This document shows, piece after piece, positions 45,401-53,715 of a stretch of 64,000 nt of DNA. Source of the stretch: Steromphala cineraria (lineage: Eukaryota > Mollusca > Gastropoda > Trochida > Trochidae). Each line of letters opens with the position of its first letter. Position 1 is the first letter of the stretch. The notes under the pieces were generated by a model. The model worked only from the letters and a program-made list of their open reading frames with translations, searched no databases and was not told the DNA's origin. The position numbers and the translations under genes were made by a program. The stretch is from contig OU744726.1 of NCBI GenBank assembly GCA_916613615.1, positions 65,116,987 through 65,180,986 on the forward strand, given 5' to 3'.

Positions 45401-48325
45401 TGAGCCCCTCAAAGGAAGCCTAACAAACTAAAACTTGTAACTAAAAATGGAATATAGTAACATCATCAATTTTGTTAATTCATGGATGAACATTTGGTGA
45501 ATTCGGAGAGAAGTTTACACGAACCTGCCGGGTCTACCACCTCCTTGTAGTTCTGTCCTGATTCAAAGTTAGACAGGGGCGTGTTACACGCCGTGGAAAA
45601 GGGCATCACCTGATCAGGAGAAAATTTAGAACATCAATATATATATAATAGAACAAGAAAGATTTGTAAGCTTGGCTCATTGATGAATTTTCAAGTAAAT
45701 AGAAGTTTAATGATGTAGTAATTCAAAATGGTACTAATCATTTTACCAGTATGCAAATGTATTATTCATTAAATTTTTTTCAAATAAGATAAACACAACT
45801 TTATGTTATTTCTATAATTTCTGTAAAAATTGAAAATAACAATTCTAGGGTAAACTTGATCATTGATTTAGGGAAAATATATCACACAGTTGACACTTCC
45901 GACAAAGACTGCTATACAACAAGCACATACCTTCATCACATGTTGAGGCAAAATATTATTTGCTTATTTGTATAAATCACAAACACAAATTCCTACTACT
46001 TTAACCAATATACTACGAACCTTGTAGCCTTTATAGACGAGTCCTTTGTTGAATAGTTCCTTGAAGACCCACCAGATGGTCTCCATAAACCAGGGGTACA
46101 TCGTCTTGTAGTCATTCTTGAAATCTATCCACCGACCCAGACGTGTAACTATTGTCTGGAATCAAACAAATCACTTTAATTTTCGCAAACGTCCCATTGG
46201 AACAGAACATTTTTTTGGATAAGAACTTCTTTATTTTGCTATAATTATTTACCAACAGATAAATTTAATTTAAAATGTGTCCTTTCACAAGAGGTGTACT
46301 GTCATTTGAAATGACAAAATTTAAGATCTTTCAACTGGTTAAAGGGGAAATAGTTAGTGGTTAACATGTAATAGGAGTGATTGAGTCTCAAAAGCAAACT
46401 CTTTTAGAGCAATGTAAATAGTTGATATAGTGCCTCCCAGTTCGAGTGATTTCTGTTGTGAAAAGAGAAGTTACATGGGCAATGATTATCGGGTAATAGC
46501 TGCTGGGAGAGTATTGGGTAATTTTGGGCCAGTCTAAGTAAACTTAGCTTCAATATTATTAAAAAGGTCTAGTAGAGGGTCGCGTCAGCTGATCTTTCTG
46601 CGACCTATGATCCTCCAACATTATACCTGCAAAGGCAGACTATTGTGGCTTTGAAAGCCGAGTTCTGATTGGTCAATTCGATACGTGGGCTGACGCAACC
46701 CTCTACTAGGCCTTTTTAGACTCAGTATAGGAGTGAAACGGATAATATTGAGGTTAGGTTTACTTAGACTGATTTTGGGTGAGATTGAGATGAGAGAACG
46801 TTTCTATAGAGCAACTTGTCACTAACTTACCTCCCAGTCTGCAGAGTATCTCATGACGATCTTGCGACACTCCAGGTTGTACTTTTCTATCCCCATCTTG
46901 GCTACGTCGTCAGGCCCTCTGATTCCAAGCGTCTTGTCTATCTCAAACTCCTGAACAATTAATATAAACGTGATTACAACTTTAAGAAAACTATACAATA
47001 GGTGACTACTATTCAAATTCAAATACCCTTTACAATGTTAGAATAATTCTAAGTTGTTCCATCAATCTTCAGAATTATTGGAGTGTCCATCATACAAGGA
47101 TCACAAATAATCAACCAAAAAATTCAGTTTTTGTTTGTAATGTTTTTGTTTGTTTTCTGACAGGCGACTGAAAAGGCGATATTGTACCTGTATAATCACT
47201 ATCTCACAGATAGAGTTTTAAAAATCTTCTTATGTTCATATTTAAAGACTTAAAAAAGTAAAAGGGTAAAAGTTTATTCAAACTAACAGGGTAAATTACT
47301 TTTTAATGGTATCAACAATTATCATAATTTCCTTGACGCTTGTACACGTTCAAAACGAGGTGCATAACAACCAATGATAATAATAATTCAGATTTTTCTA
47401 GACCTAAGCAAATGTTTTTTAAGATGGCTTTACATTTACTATGACATAAATTTAAAACATATTATTTATCTCATCATACCACTGGCAGTCCATGGCAATC
47501 CCATCCAAATCTTCGCTCCACATGAAAGCCACTCTGATGTGCCCATCGAGTCACGACGTCTTTTATAGTTCCTGCCAATATGTGACCGTAATGGGGCAGG
47601 CCTGTTGCGAAGGGCGGTCCATCGTAGAAAGAATACCTGATATGAAAGATACACAAAACAGTGTCATTCAAACTACAGCCTTGAGTGTATAATAACTTTT
47701 TACAATAAACTAATGTTCCTGTTAATTGGCCACAAAACTTTTAACCCATAAGCAGACCTGAATTACCGGTAAGTAACATAGTATTTCCTGATATGTTCGA
47801 GAGCGCTCAACAACAAAGCTCAACCTAAAAAGAAGGATCCCTGCCACAAACAATTTGTTACTGAATGCAAAGCAGTGTTGAAGAGGGGGTCATGTTGAAT
47901 TGTGTCGTGTAAATAGTGGATTTTCATCATTTCAAAGATAGCATGAACTTAATAAACTCTCCCTTCAGCTACTTCCCTAGGAATAGAAGGATAAGCACTT
48001 CAACATAGACCTATATCTTAAATGTAGTTGGCTATAATTTTTCACTATGACTCCAAACTAGGGTAATCTGTGATTTGATACAAGTAGTAAAATATGAGTC
48101 AGAATGAATTCAAACAAAATACTGTTCATTCAAGATAAGTTTTTATACAAATAATAAAAGTCATTGCAGTTGCATCACTTGCTGTCTTAATCATTTGGAT
48201 CTAACTCACCGTGGTTTTCCCTTCGATTGCTTCAAACAGGCTTGGAACGCATCTATCTCCTTCCAGAACTTCATTATCTTCTCCTCCTCGTCTGGGAAGT
48301 TCATATTTTCTGGCACACCGGCCAT
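22006..48325 (-). CDS. IARS1: Cytoplasmic isoleucyl-tRNA synthetase, 29 coding exons
   Basis: This class I synthetase charges tRNA-Ile with isoleucine and works in the cytosolic multisynthetase complex. Exons (5' to 3', minus): 48325-48210, 47636-47480, 46950-46831, 46155-46021, 45609-45525, 45090-44962, 44145-44058, 43283-43223, 42887-42789, 41956-41834, 37847-37756, 37257-37159, 36394-36268, 34321-34248, 33745-33551, 33150-33064, 32499-32416, 31768-31624, 30037-29917, 29618-29449, 28659-28538, 27630-27528, 27275-27192, 26673-26389, 24400-24305, 24172-24008, 23290-23027, 22739-22452, 22137-22006. All junctions are GT-AG and phases agree, giving 1281 residues against about 1260 in vertebrates. 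HYGH is at 54-57, the editing motif [11 protein letters not shown] at 222-232 and KMSKR at 600-604. An acceptor 9 bases before the ATG (48335-48336) implies at least one upstream 5' UTR exon. No inactivating change is seen. Confidence 0.97.
22832..22860. repeat. (GAGT)n microsatellite
   Basis: About seven GAGT units lie in IARS1 intron 27. Confidence 0.8.
24911..26217. mobile_element. Hairpin-bounded repeat element with TGACCTTGACC array
   Basis: The left end has a hairpin TTTGCGG-gata-CCGCAAA (24923-24940). The right end has a perfect 12-bp stem AGCAGCCCCGTC-ctta-GACGGGGCTGCT (26189-26216). The interior contains a tandem unit of about 434 bp (25299-25730 and 25731-26165) plus a partial earlier unit. 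Each unit has TGACCTTGACCTTTGACC..CAAGGTCA blocks (at about 25021, 25299, 25585, 25731 and 26019) and a CTGTGACCTTGACC block (25148, 25431, 25867). A (CGG)n run sits at 26145-26166. Terminal hairpins plus internal tandem repeats recall non-autonomous Helitron-like elements, but the diagnostic end bases are not clear. It lies in IARS1 intron 24. Confidence 0.6.
26389..30037 (-). CDS. IARS1: IARS1 exons 19-24: anticodon-binding domain and junction
   Basis: Exon 19 has [17 protein letters not shown], exon 20 [20 protein letters not shown], exon 21 [15 protein letters not shown], exon 22 [20 protein letters not shown], exon 23 [19 protein letters not shown], and the long exon 24 (26673-26389, 95 codons) [17 protein letters not shown] and [11 protein letters not shown]. 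The order and spacing follow the human protein closely. Confidence 0.93.
30100..30500. repeat. CRE-bearing dispersed repeat
   Basis: TGACGTCA occurs at 30139-30146, 30164-30171 and 30446-30453. Between them is an inverted repeat with arms CCCATGACATACTATGTTTA and its near reverse complement (about 30298-30412). The sequence sits in IARS1 intron 18, immediately upstream of exon 19 in the direction of transcription. It is probably a decayed element of unknown class. Confidence 0.4.
30655..30735 (-). repeat. tRNA-like SINE head or tRNA-Leu pseudogene
   Basis: The minus strand reads TAGCCGAGTTGTCAAAGGCG, an A-box, and AGTTCGAAACC, a degenerate B-box, about 40 bases apart, resembling tRNA-Leu. 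The anticodon stem does not fold convincingly, so it is a SINE head or pseudogene, not a working tRNA. Confidence 0.5.
30958..31096. repeat. 139-bp inverted repeat
   Basis: The arms begin GATCAAAACCTCGCCCTCGG and end with CTCTGGCTCGGTTTTGATC. The inner arms GATAATGTAAGCCC / GGGCTTACATTATC and GGAAATTGGGG / CCAATTTCC also pair. It looks like a small foldback element in IARS1 intron 18. Confidence 0.6.
31190..31545 (-). pseudogene. LINE C-terminal relic
   Basis: The minus-strand open frame contains [19 protein letters not shown] followed by FKSFLF-like residues ([12 protein letters not shown]). This resembles the C-terminus of CR1-type LINE proteins (F....A..LWN.LP...FK..LK..LF). It lies in IARS1 intron 18, same strand as the gene. 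Confidence 0.4.
31624..34321 (-). CDS. IARS1: IARS1 exons 14-18: second half of the catalytic fold, KMSKR
   Basis: Exon 15 (33745-33551) carries [15 protein letters not shown] and [16 protein letters not shown], exon 16 [13 protein letters not shown], and exon 17 (32499-32416) [15 protein letters not shown]. The KMSKS loop is KMSKR (600-604), the same form as in other animal cytosolic IARS. Exon 18 has the [17 protein letters not shown] stretch leading into the anticodon-binding region. Confidence 0.93.
32781..32939. mobile_element. 159-bp pogo/mariner-type MITE with TA duplication
   Basis: Termini CAATAGAACACGGATATAGC and its near reverse complement (ending TATATCCGAGTTCTACTG) are flanked by TA (32779-32780 and 32940-32941). 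It lies in IARS1 intron 16. Confidence 0.75.
33940..34150. mobile_element. Diverged copy of the 55233-55431 MITE
   Basis: It shares ordered phrases with that element: AAACTCCAGTTTC, TTTTATGCC, ATCAGCGCC, GGCGATTGTTAACAAC, CAGTTACTTTC, GAAAGCAAGCACAGAAAACT and CTGAAACT. It lies in IARS1 intron 14. Confidence 0.6.
34485..34864. repeat. Long polypyrimidine tract (CTCCCT-rich)
   Basis: A CT-only block of CTCCC/CTCT units is uninterrupted from 34522 to 34864 (343 bases). On the sense strand of IARS1 (minus) it is GA-only, in intron 13. Two long open frames across it (SLSPSL-type and REREGG-type) are translation artefacts. Confidence 0.95.
35198..36235. mobile_element. pogo/Tigger-like non-autonomous transposon
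   Basis: The ends are CAGTGGTCCCTCGCTATACC (left) and its near reverse complement GGTATAGCGAGGGAACACTG (right), followed inward by a second match (CCGCGTTACAG... and ...CGCGGTAC). TA flanks both ends (35196-35197 and 36236-36237). Such CAGT.GTCCCTCGCTATA termini are typical of pogo/Tigger elements. No transposase frame remains in the 1.04 kb. It lies in IARS1 intron 13, ending 32 bases beyond the exon 13 donor. Confidence 0.8.
36268..45609 (-). CDS. IARS1: IARS1 exons 5-13: CP1 editing domain
   Basis: These exons encode the inserted CP1 domain that hydrolyses mischarged Val-tRNA-Ile, and the return to the catalytic core. Exon 5 ends DPA; exon 6 begins at TTATCGTCAG (45090) so that the junction reads DPAVIVSFP, and carries [14 protein letters not shown]. 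Exon 9 has [14 protein letters not shown], exon 10 [16 protein letters not shown], exon 11 HNYPFCWR, exon 12 [15 protein letters not shown] and exon 13 the [18 protein letters not shown] stretch. Intron 10 contains an antisense LINE and introns 7-9 contain SINE and MITE insertions, yet every exon is intact. Confidence 0.93.
36365..36534. repeat. Local duplication of the IARS1 exon 13 acceptor edge
   Basis: Bases 36365-36420 (30 coding bases of exon 13 plus 26 intron bases with the acceptor) are repeated at 36479-36534 with five differences in 56. The copy keeps a TTGCCAG/GGTTCC acceptor, 114 bases upstream on the sense strand. Confidence 0.85.
37300..37500 (-). pseudogene. Possible retroelement C-terminal zinc-knuckle relic
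   Basis: The minus-strand frame reads [20 protein letters not shown] and then R. This resembles the C....ET..H.L..C..L...R zinc-binding signature at the end of some non-LTR reverse transcriptases, with the His replaced. It is a short fragment in IARS1 intron 11. Confidence 0.35.
38030..41316 (+). pseudogene. LINE ORF2: endonuclease plus reverse transcriptase, broken
   Basis: An N-terminal basic segment ([13 protein letters not shown]) is followed by an APE-type endonuclease with [28 protein letters not shown] and SDHYVIF. The reverse transcriptase has [27 protein letters not shown] (motif A), [10 protein letters not shown] (motif B) and YADN (motif C, 40466-40477), then the C-terminal [20 protein letters not shown] segment. 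Lesions: TAG at 38861-38863, TAA at 40514-40516, a frameshift at about 40980, and the second Asp of the catalytic YADD changed to Asn. Endonuclease residues appear intact. It is a recent but dead copy. Confidence 0.9.
38030..41400 (+). mobile_element. CR1/L2-type LINE, nearly full ORF2, antisense in IARS1 intron 10
   Basis: One frame (frame 2) runs from 38030 to about 40978 with two internal stops, then shifts to frame 1 until the terminal TAA at 41316. The 3' end reads AAGCGCCATACAAATGGACT followed by ATTATTATTATG, the typical short-repeat tail of CR1/L2 elements. It fills almost the whole intron between exons 10 and 11 and is opposite to IARS1. The 5' boundary is not defined and may be truncated. 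Confidence 0.9.
43389..43752. mobile_element. TTAA-flanked MITE, copy 2
   Basis: TTAA-AGAGGCAGTAGCACGTTTTT ... CCCCTAAAAACGTGCTACTG-CCCCT-TTAA. It is the same family as 17919-18271, with shared internal phrases (TTTTTCACTGATAATTG, GTGTGAACACCTTTAATTC). It lies in IARS1 intron 7. Confidence 0.8.
43980..44036. repeat. (ATC/ATT)n microsatellite
   Basis: Imperfect ATCATT/ACCATT triplets in IARS1 intron 7, about 20 bases from the exon 7 donor. Confidence 0.7.
44230..44495 (-). repeat. tRNA-derived SINE with conserved core
   Basis: The minus strand starts GGCGCGGCTCGCTGGATGAG and has a B-box-like GGGTTGATTCCC. It then continues with the core phrases GTGTCACCTTGGACAAGAGA, TTCACCCAGCAGGAAATGGG and TACCTGGTA. 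A second, partial copy is at 49095-49215. It lies in IARS1 intron 6. Confidence 0.7.
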
Positions 48326-48334
48326 GATTGGTAT
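46021..48334 (-). CDS. IARS1: IARS1 exons 1-4: start and first half of the catalytic fold
   Basis: Exon 1 (48334-48210, ATG at 48325, reading [17 protein letters not shown]) matches the usual N-terminus MSNMVPENINFP. Exon 2 (47636-47480) carries the class I ATP-binding signature as [16 protein letters not shown] (HYGH, residues 54-57) and the WDCHGLPV motif. Exon 3 (46950-46831) has [10 protein letters not shown], and exon 4 (46155-46021) has TRLGRWIDF and [14 protein letters not shown]. Exon 1 begins with a splice acceptor, so transcription starts further upstream. A minus-strand donor AAG/GTACGT at 49566 is a candidate end of the 5' UTR exon. Confidence 0.93.
46530..46771. mobile_element. 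CAGTCTAAG-type MITE with 9-bp target duplication
   Basis: It starts CAGTCTAAGTAAACTTAGCT and ends GGTTTACTTAGACTG. It is flanked by ATTTTGGGC (46521-46529) and ATTTTGGGT (46772-46780), a 9-bp duplication with one change. Inside is a second inverted repeat (GGTCTAGTAGAGGGTCGCGT.. / ..GCAACCCTCTACTAGGCC). Same family as 17677-17770. It lies in IARS1 intron 3. Confidence 0.85.
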
Positions 48335-49094
48335 CTGATAAAACAAAGAACAAAATAAATGAAATACATACACAAGTGAAGTTCATGATCATGATCTCAT
48401 TTATGAATATACATTTCTGTTGATAAATAAGATGCAATGCTCAAGATAATTTTCGAGCTGTTGTGTATTAACTACCTGTTTTGGTAACAATTGAGTAATG
48501 TTGATTTTGGTAGTGTATCTTAGTAAAAACTTTAATCCCCTGATCTTGGACAATTGGGTATTTAAATGAGATTGTTCTCTCATGATTTAACAATAATGGG
48601 TATTCTCTGCATATAAATTATAAAAATTATCTTTAAATGTAAAGATTCTGTTGAACATGTCTAAAGTACTGAATATTAACAGCTTAAAGAGTTATGATAT
48701 CCATTTAAGACAATTTTAGGTTCGACTACGCTATCAGGACCCTGCTTATCAGGAGCACTGATGATGGCTGGTTGTTCTGCTTGTTGCCGGAAAAACTAAC
48801 TGCTTGAAGGGTTAATTTCTGCCCCACACTGAAATGTGTGTTCAGAGACTTATGTCCGAAATAACCACTAGCCTGGTAGCCTGTTACTAGTTAAACATTG
48901 CCTGGGCTATAGGGCTAGTAGAAAAAAATGATATCCAAGTTGGCAAGTGTTAATTGTCAGTCTTAGTACATATATATCTATAATGATAAAAATAATTCTA
49001 ACACCTATAGCATCCAGTCCAGGACTGCTTAACGGCGATACAATTGCGATACAATGCATATTATAACCCTGAAGGATTGTACTTTCGAGTCAGC

Positions 49095-49215
49095 TACTTA
49101 GCGCCTCGCGCGACCATTTAGGTCCGTACTCTCCCCATGTTCAGATACCCATTTGTACAGCGGGGTGAACTGAATACAATGTGGATGAAGTGCCTTGCCC
49201 AAGGACACAACACGA
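49095..49215 (-). repeat. Partial SINE, same core as 44230-44495
   Basis: The minus strand reads GTGTCCTTGGGCAAGGCACT, then TTCACCCCGCTGTACAAATG and GGTATCTG, matching the core of the other SINE. It lies upstream of the IARS1 start exon, probably in the 5' UTR intron. Confidence 0.65.
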
Positions 49216-49565
49216 GTTTAAATCTAGGTTACAAATTTTGGTGTCTCAACCAATATTAATAAAATAAATTACTTCTTTCATAAAATTTTGTAATTAATTT
49301 AGTTACTTTTTTGTGTAATTTTCAGGACATCATCATGAACAACACCTGTTACAACAGATATTACATATTGAAAAAAATCATATTTAGAGTTAAAAGAGGC
49401 TTAATGGTGAAGTGGTTATCAAAATGGTAGAATTCTCATTGCATTGCCTTTCGAGTGAACTTTGTCATAATGTCATATCTGCAGAAAAAGAATATAGACA
49501 AGACTTGTAGTGCATACTATTGAGTATTGGCACATATGACACGCTCTTTCAAAATAATACGTACC

Positions 49566-50091
49566 TTTTAGATTGTCAATCAAATCTGATACAAACACCA
49601 ATTTCCAACTCTTATATGTGTGCTTGCTACAAGCAATCGTATGTAATAATTAACAAAAGATTATCTATTGAGTCAAAATTGCATCAGCTCTTTTGCCTTG
49701 CCGGCATGTGGCAAAATTACTTCCGGTGATCGGTTGGGAGTAAATTGATAATTTCTTTTTACGAAAAACGATGTTATATTCGTGTTTACTCATTCTGGTC
49801 AGTGAATTCACTTACATCATTAATATGCATCTGCATATTTTTTAATAATCCAATTTCAGCTATTTATTTCTCTTTTATTGTTTTCACTAACATAGTAAAC
49901 AAGCGGGTGGATTAACTTCGCACTCGTTTTAGTCATTGGCATTACTTTTATATTCACTATCTCGCTCCTAACAAAATGCAGAGTTAGACGAGAGCACTTC
50001 CTGTTGACACGCTGTGTTTTACCAAACAAGATCTTTGCTAATCAATGCCAGAACATTATCTTCAAATGCAGAAAGATTAAAAACAATAATT
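49566..50091. promoter_or_regulatory. Shared IARS1/TMEM167B promoter interval
   Basis: Head-to-head genes are separated by 1.77 kb between start codons. The interval holds TGAGTCA (AP-1/GCN4 type, 49669-49675), ATTGCATCA (CARE/AARE form, 49678-49686) and ACTTCCGG (ETS/GABP type, 49719-49726). A minus-strand donor AAG/GTACGT at 49566 could end the IARS1 5' UTR exon. Transcription starts are inferred, not seen. Confidence 0.5.
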
Positions 50092-53000
50092 ATGGTCAAT
50101 GGTATGTTCATTTAAAGTATGAAAGTATAACTTACAAATATGCATTGTGAAACTTCATAGCTTTCAAATCTCTCAAAATATGGGCCCATCTCTTTCCAAT
50201 TTTTAGGCCCTCGTTTGAGAGGTTTGGTAATCTTCACTAGATTTTAAAAAGGTCCTTCAACTTAAGACACAGTAGCCAAATATATTTGTTTTAATAACAC
50301 ATGAATAGCCTCTTTTGTTATATTCATATTCATTTAAGTCATTTAAATATTGCTATTATTGTTTTAAATAAACTCTCTTTTTTTTTAGTAACTTAGATTT
50401 TGCATATTCTTCATAAATTTTCTCTCTAGAAAATATTGTACATTCATGTTCTTCCATGTACATCATTTTATGTGTTTTCTAGTTTTAAGACAACTTTTAT
50501 CATTTGTTTTGGATAATTGGTGTGGGTTCATACAACAACGAAACTGGCCTATCACCATGTTTAATAGGGTTGTTATGATACCGGTACGGCCCCAATATAT
50601 GATATCATCAGATATTAGGGGTGTAACGATAGATCAAACTATCGACTTATCACGATAGTTGCTCTGCCAAGGTACTTTATCGATAGTCTTTTTTAGAACG
50701 ATCAGTATAGTATCGACAATTTGAAAAAATCAGTTGTTAACTTTAAATCCACACACAAACGCGTATTTTTACATTTGGAAAATACTGGAAACGGCTAACA
50801 GCAAACAGATCGCCGCGAACTAAAAAAAGCAACAGGAAAACACGAGTTATCTTTCCACGACTTCCACGAGTGCAGCCAATTTTGAAATCGTTACAAACAA
50901 AGCGGTGACAAAGTCAATAAAACACTGTTTTTCTTGAAAACTGTTTTTATTTCCATTATTGATAAACTATCGCAATAGTACCCTGCAATAGACTATCGCT
51001 ATCGCAATAGTACCCTTCAATAGACTATCACTATTGCAATGGTCCCTTGGGATATGCATTAGTATAATCATGATATTAAAGGACGATAACATTTGAAATG
51101 ATACATGTCACGATACACTATTTTCAAGGTATTTCATAGAAGAAAAAAAACCCATTTACTTTCACGAACTTAAATCAGCAATTTAATGATATGTAACACT
51201 ATGTAGACATGCATATCGTCAGATTAAGTATCACTATTCACAACTGCAATGTTTAACATTGTTGAACTCTGTTGTCCAGTGTACTGTAATGTTTAACATT
51301 GTTGAACTATCTTGTCCAGTGTACTCTAATATTTGACATTGTTGAACCATGTTGTCCAGTGTTCTGTTGTCCAGTGTACTCTGTTTAACAATGTTGAACT
51401 CTGTTGTCCCGTGTACTCTAATGTTTAACAATGTTGAACTCTGTTGTCCTGTGTACTCTAATGTTTGACATTGTTCAGCTATGTTGTCCAGCATACTCAT
51501 GTTTAACATTGTTTAACTATGTTCTCTAATGTTTAACATTGTTGAGCTATGTTGTCCAACGTAGTCATGTTTAACATTGTTTAACTATGTTGTCCAGTGT
51601 ACTCTAATGTTTAACATTGTTGAGCTATGTTGTCCAGCGTACTCATGTTTAACATTGTTTAACTATGTTGTCCAGTGTACTCGTTTGACGGCCTGCTGGT
51701 CTTCAGCCTCTTTGTGATCTGCACCTGTGCCTACATGCGGCGAGTTCCACGACTCAAACAGTGGATTCTCTCTGAGAAGAAAGGCTTCCTGGGTGTTTTC
51801 TATAAAGGTTGGTTACCTTTCTCATGTTACCATATGTACCACAAAAGTAAAAAAAAAATGGAATAAAATTTAAAAAATTCTCATGTTCATATCAGTACAT
51901 TGTAAGCTCTTTTAACAGCCAACTGCCATGGATAACCTTCAGTCAGGTCCAAATTTGCAAAAGTTTAACATTAAAATTCAGAAAATTAATTACATCCCGA
52001 AAATTGCTATTGTGAAAAATGTCCTTCACAAGCTTTAAAACTAACAGTATGGAATAGTTAATTAATAATTAAATCAGTCTGATTTAAATCAGACAGTTTC
52101 AAGGAATAAGATTTTTAAAATAACATGGTGCGCACGGGCCAGAAAAGGCCTGGAATTTGAAGTACTGCCTTAAAAATACCTTAGAATTTGACACAATGCC
52201 TTGAAAAGGCCTTTAATTTAGCAAAAGTGTTTTCCAACTGTGAAATAAGTTCACATGCATTTTTAGCTCATCAGGCCTGAAAGGCCAGATTGGCATATGG
52301 CATGGCCCGTCGTCCGTCGTCCGTCCATCGTCTGTAAACTTTTGACACTTTCGACTTCACCTCATAAACCATATACACTAGAGAGCTGAAATTGTGTGTA
52401 CATGTACCTTGGCATGTGGGGATTCTGATTTGTAACTTTGGTGACCCTGTGACCCCAATTTAGGGCCAAGGGGGCCACACCCTTAAAACTTATTTTCATC
52501 TTCTTCTCCAGAAGCAGAAGCCCAAGAGAGCTGAAATTTTATGTACAGGCACCTTGGCATATGGGGATTCTCATTTGTAACTTTGGTGACCCTGTGACCC
52601 CAATTAAGGGCCACAGGGGCCATGCCCTTAAAACCTATGTTCGTCTTCTTCTCCAGAACCAATGACTCTAGACTAGAGAGCTGAAATTGTGTTTACAGGT
52701 ACCTTGGCATGTGGGGATTCTAATTTGTAACTTTTGTGACCCTGTGACCCCAATTAAGGGCCATAGGCGCCACGCCCTTAAAACCTATGTTCGTCTTCTT
52801 CTCCAGAACCAATGACTCTAGATTAGAGAGCTGAAATTGTGTGTACAGGTACCTTGGCATGTGGGGATTTTGATTTGTAACTTTGGTGACCCTGTGACCC
52901 CAATTTAGGGCCACAGGGGCCACGCCCTTAAAACTTATTTTCATCTTCTTCTCCAGAAGCAGAAGCCCAAGAGAGCTGAATGTTTATCTTTTTCTCCAGA

Positions 53001-53715
53001 AGCATAAGGCCTAGAAAGCTGAAACTTTGTGTACAAGCTCCTTATCTGAGGATTATTAATTGTAGCTTTGGTGGCCCCATGGCCCCTACTAAGGGGCACC
53101 ACATTGGCCACACTCTATAGCGAAATCAAATGTAAAGCCTGATGAGCTACAGAGCCCATGGCTCTATTTTTGAATATACTTATGTCGACCTCCGTGAAGA
53201 TAACAATTTTACCATTCAGGTTTCATTAGTTGATTTTGTATGTCTATAAATTCCATCCCTTGAACAGTGCAACGAGTATATTTTTAAGCTGTTGTGGTTG
53301 TGAAAATCTTAACTTTTAGATGTATTATCCATGAAAAATACCCTGTTAGTCATCGTCAATTGAGCCTTATATTTCGGGTTTGAAATCGGCCCTAAAAAGG
53401 CCTTGAATTTTATAACTTGTTGACTGTACTCACCATGAATATGTATTCTGAAGAGAACAACAGAAAGGAAAGCCAGGCTGGGTGAAGTTCAATCCCCACT
53501 AGAGTCAATACTTTTACACTTTTTTTCCTTGGAGCACAGTTGATTTTTAATCAGACTGTAACTAAATACTTTAAAAGGTAATTCAATAAGACTGCTTTTC
53601 TCTGATATATATATATGTTTTGTCTGTTTCAGCTTCTGTGATTGGAACTCGACTTCATATTCCTGTGGCATTGACATGTACTGTTATGGCATTTTATGTC
53701 ATGTTTCTAAAATGA
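50092..53715 (+). CDS. TMEM167B: Kish-B, small two-pass secretory-pathway membrane protein
   Basis: Three exons: 50092-50101 (ATGGTCAATG, donor GTATGT), 51676-51807 and 53633-53715, all GT-AG, giving 74 residues, exactly the length of vertebrate TMEM167B. The protein begins [13 protein letters not shown] (vertebrate MTNVYSLDGILVF). It has a first membrane segment (about 7-27, ending [13 protein letters not shown]), the conserved [13 protein letters not shown] loop, and a second segment (about 54-73) ending YVMFLK. The start has A at -3 and G at +4. Kish proteins sit in the Golgi/early secretory pathway; the molecular function is poorly known. VPRLK and SEKKG favour the B rather than the A paralogue. 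A poly(A) signal AATAAA lies at 54229-54234. Intron 1 ends in a minisatellite made from the exon 2 acceptor. Confidence 0.95.
50612..51125. mobile_element. hAT-like non-autonomous element, poorly bounded
   Basis: It begins TTAGGGGTGTAACGATAGAT, a terminus style common in hAT-type elements, and contains several ACTATCG(C/A)AATAGTACCC repeats at 50965-51045 and a CACGATACACTA end-like stretch. The right boundary is uncertain. It lies in TMEM167B intron 1. Confidence 0.4.
51245..51675 (+). repeat. Minisatellite of about 40 bp containing the exon 2 acceptor
   Basis: About ten variable copies of AATGTTTAACATTGTTGAAC then TATGTTGTCCAGTGTACTCT run directly into exon 2. The last unit supplies the real acceptor TTGTCCAG/TGTACTC, and the first 7 exon bases are part of the repeat unit. 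Many upstream units keep a perfect CAG/TGTACTC. Confidence 0.9.
52264..53149. mobile_element. AGCTCATCAGG-TIR element with internal tandem units
   Basis: The ends TAGCTCATCAGGC and GCCTGATGAGCTA are inverted repeats. After a CGTCCGTCGTCCGTC run, units of about 170-190 bases repeat AGAGCTGAAATTGTGT..CCTTGGCATGTGGGGATTCT..GTGACCCTGTGACCCCAATT four times (about 52380, 52533, 52675, 52825). The two middle units are nearly identical. It has no coding capacity and lies in TMEM167B intron 2. Confidence 0.75.

Noticed and set aside
51234..51509. 91-codon minus-strand frame with a repeated [13 protein letters not shown] peptide
   Set aside because: It is the translation of the 40-bp minisatellite on the wrong strand.
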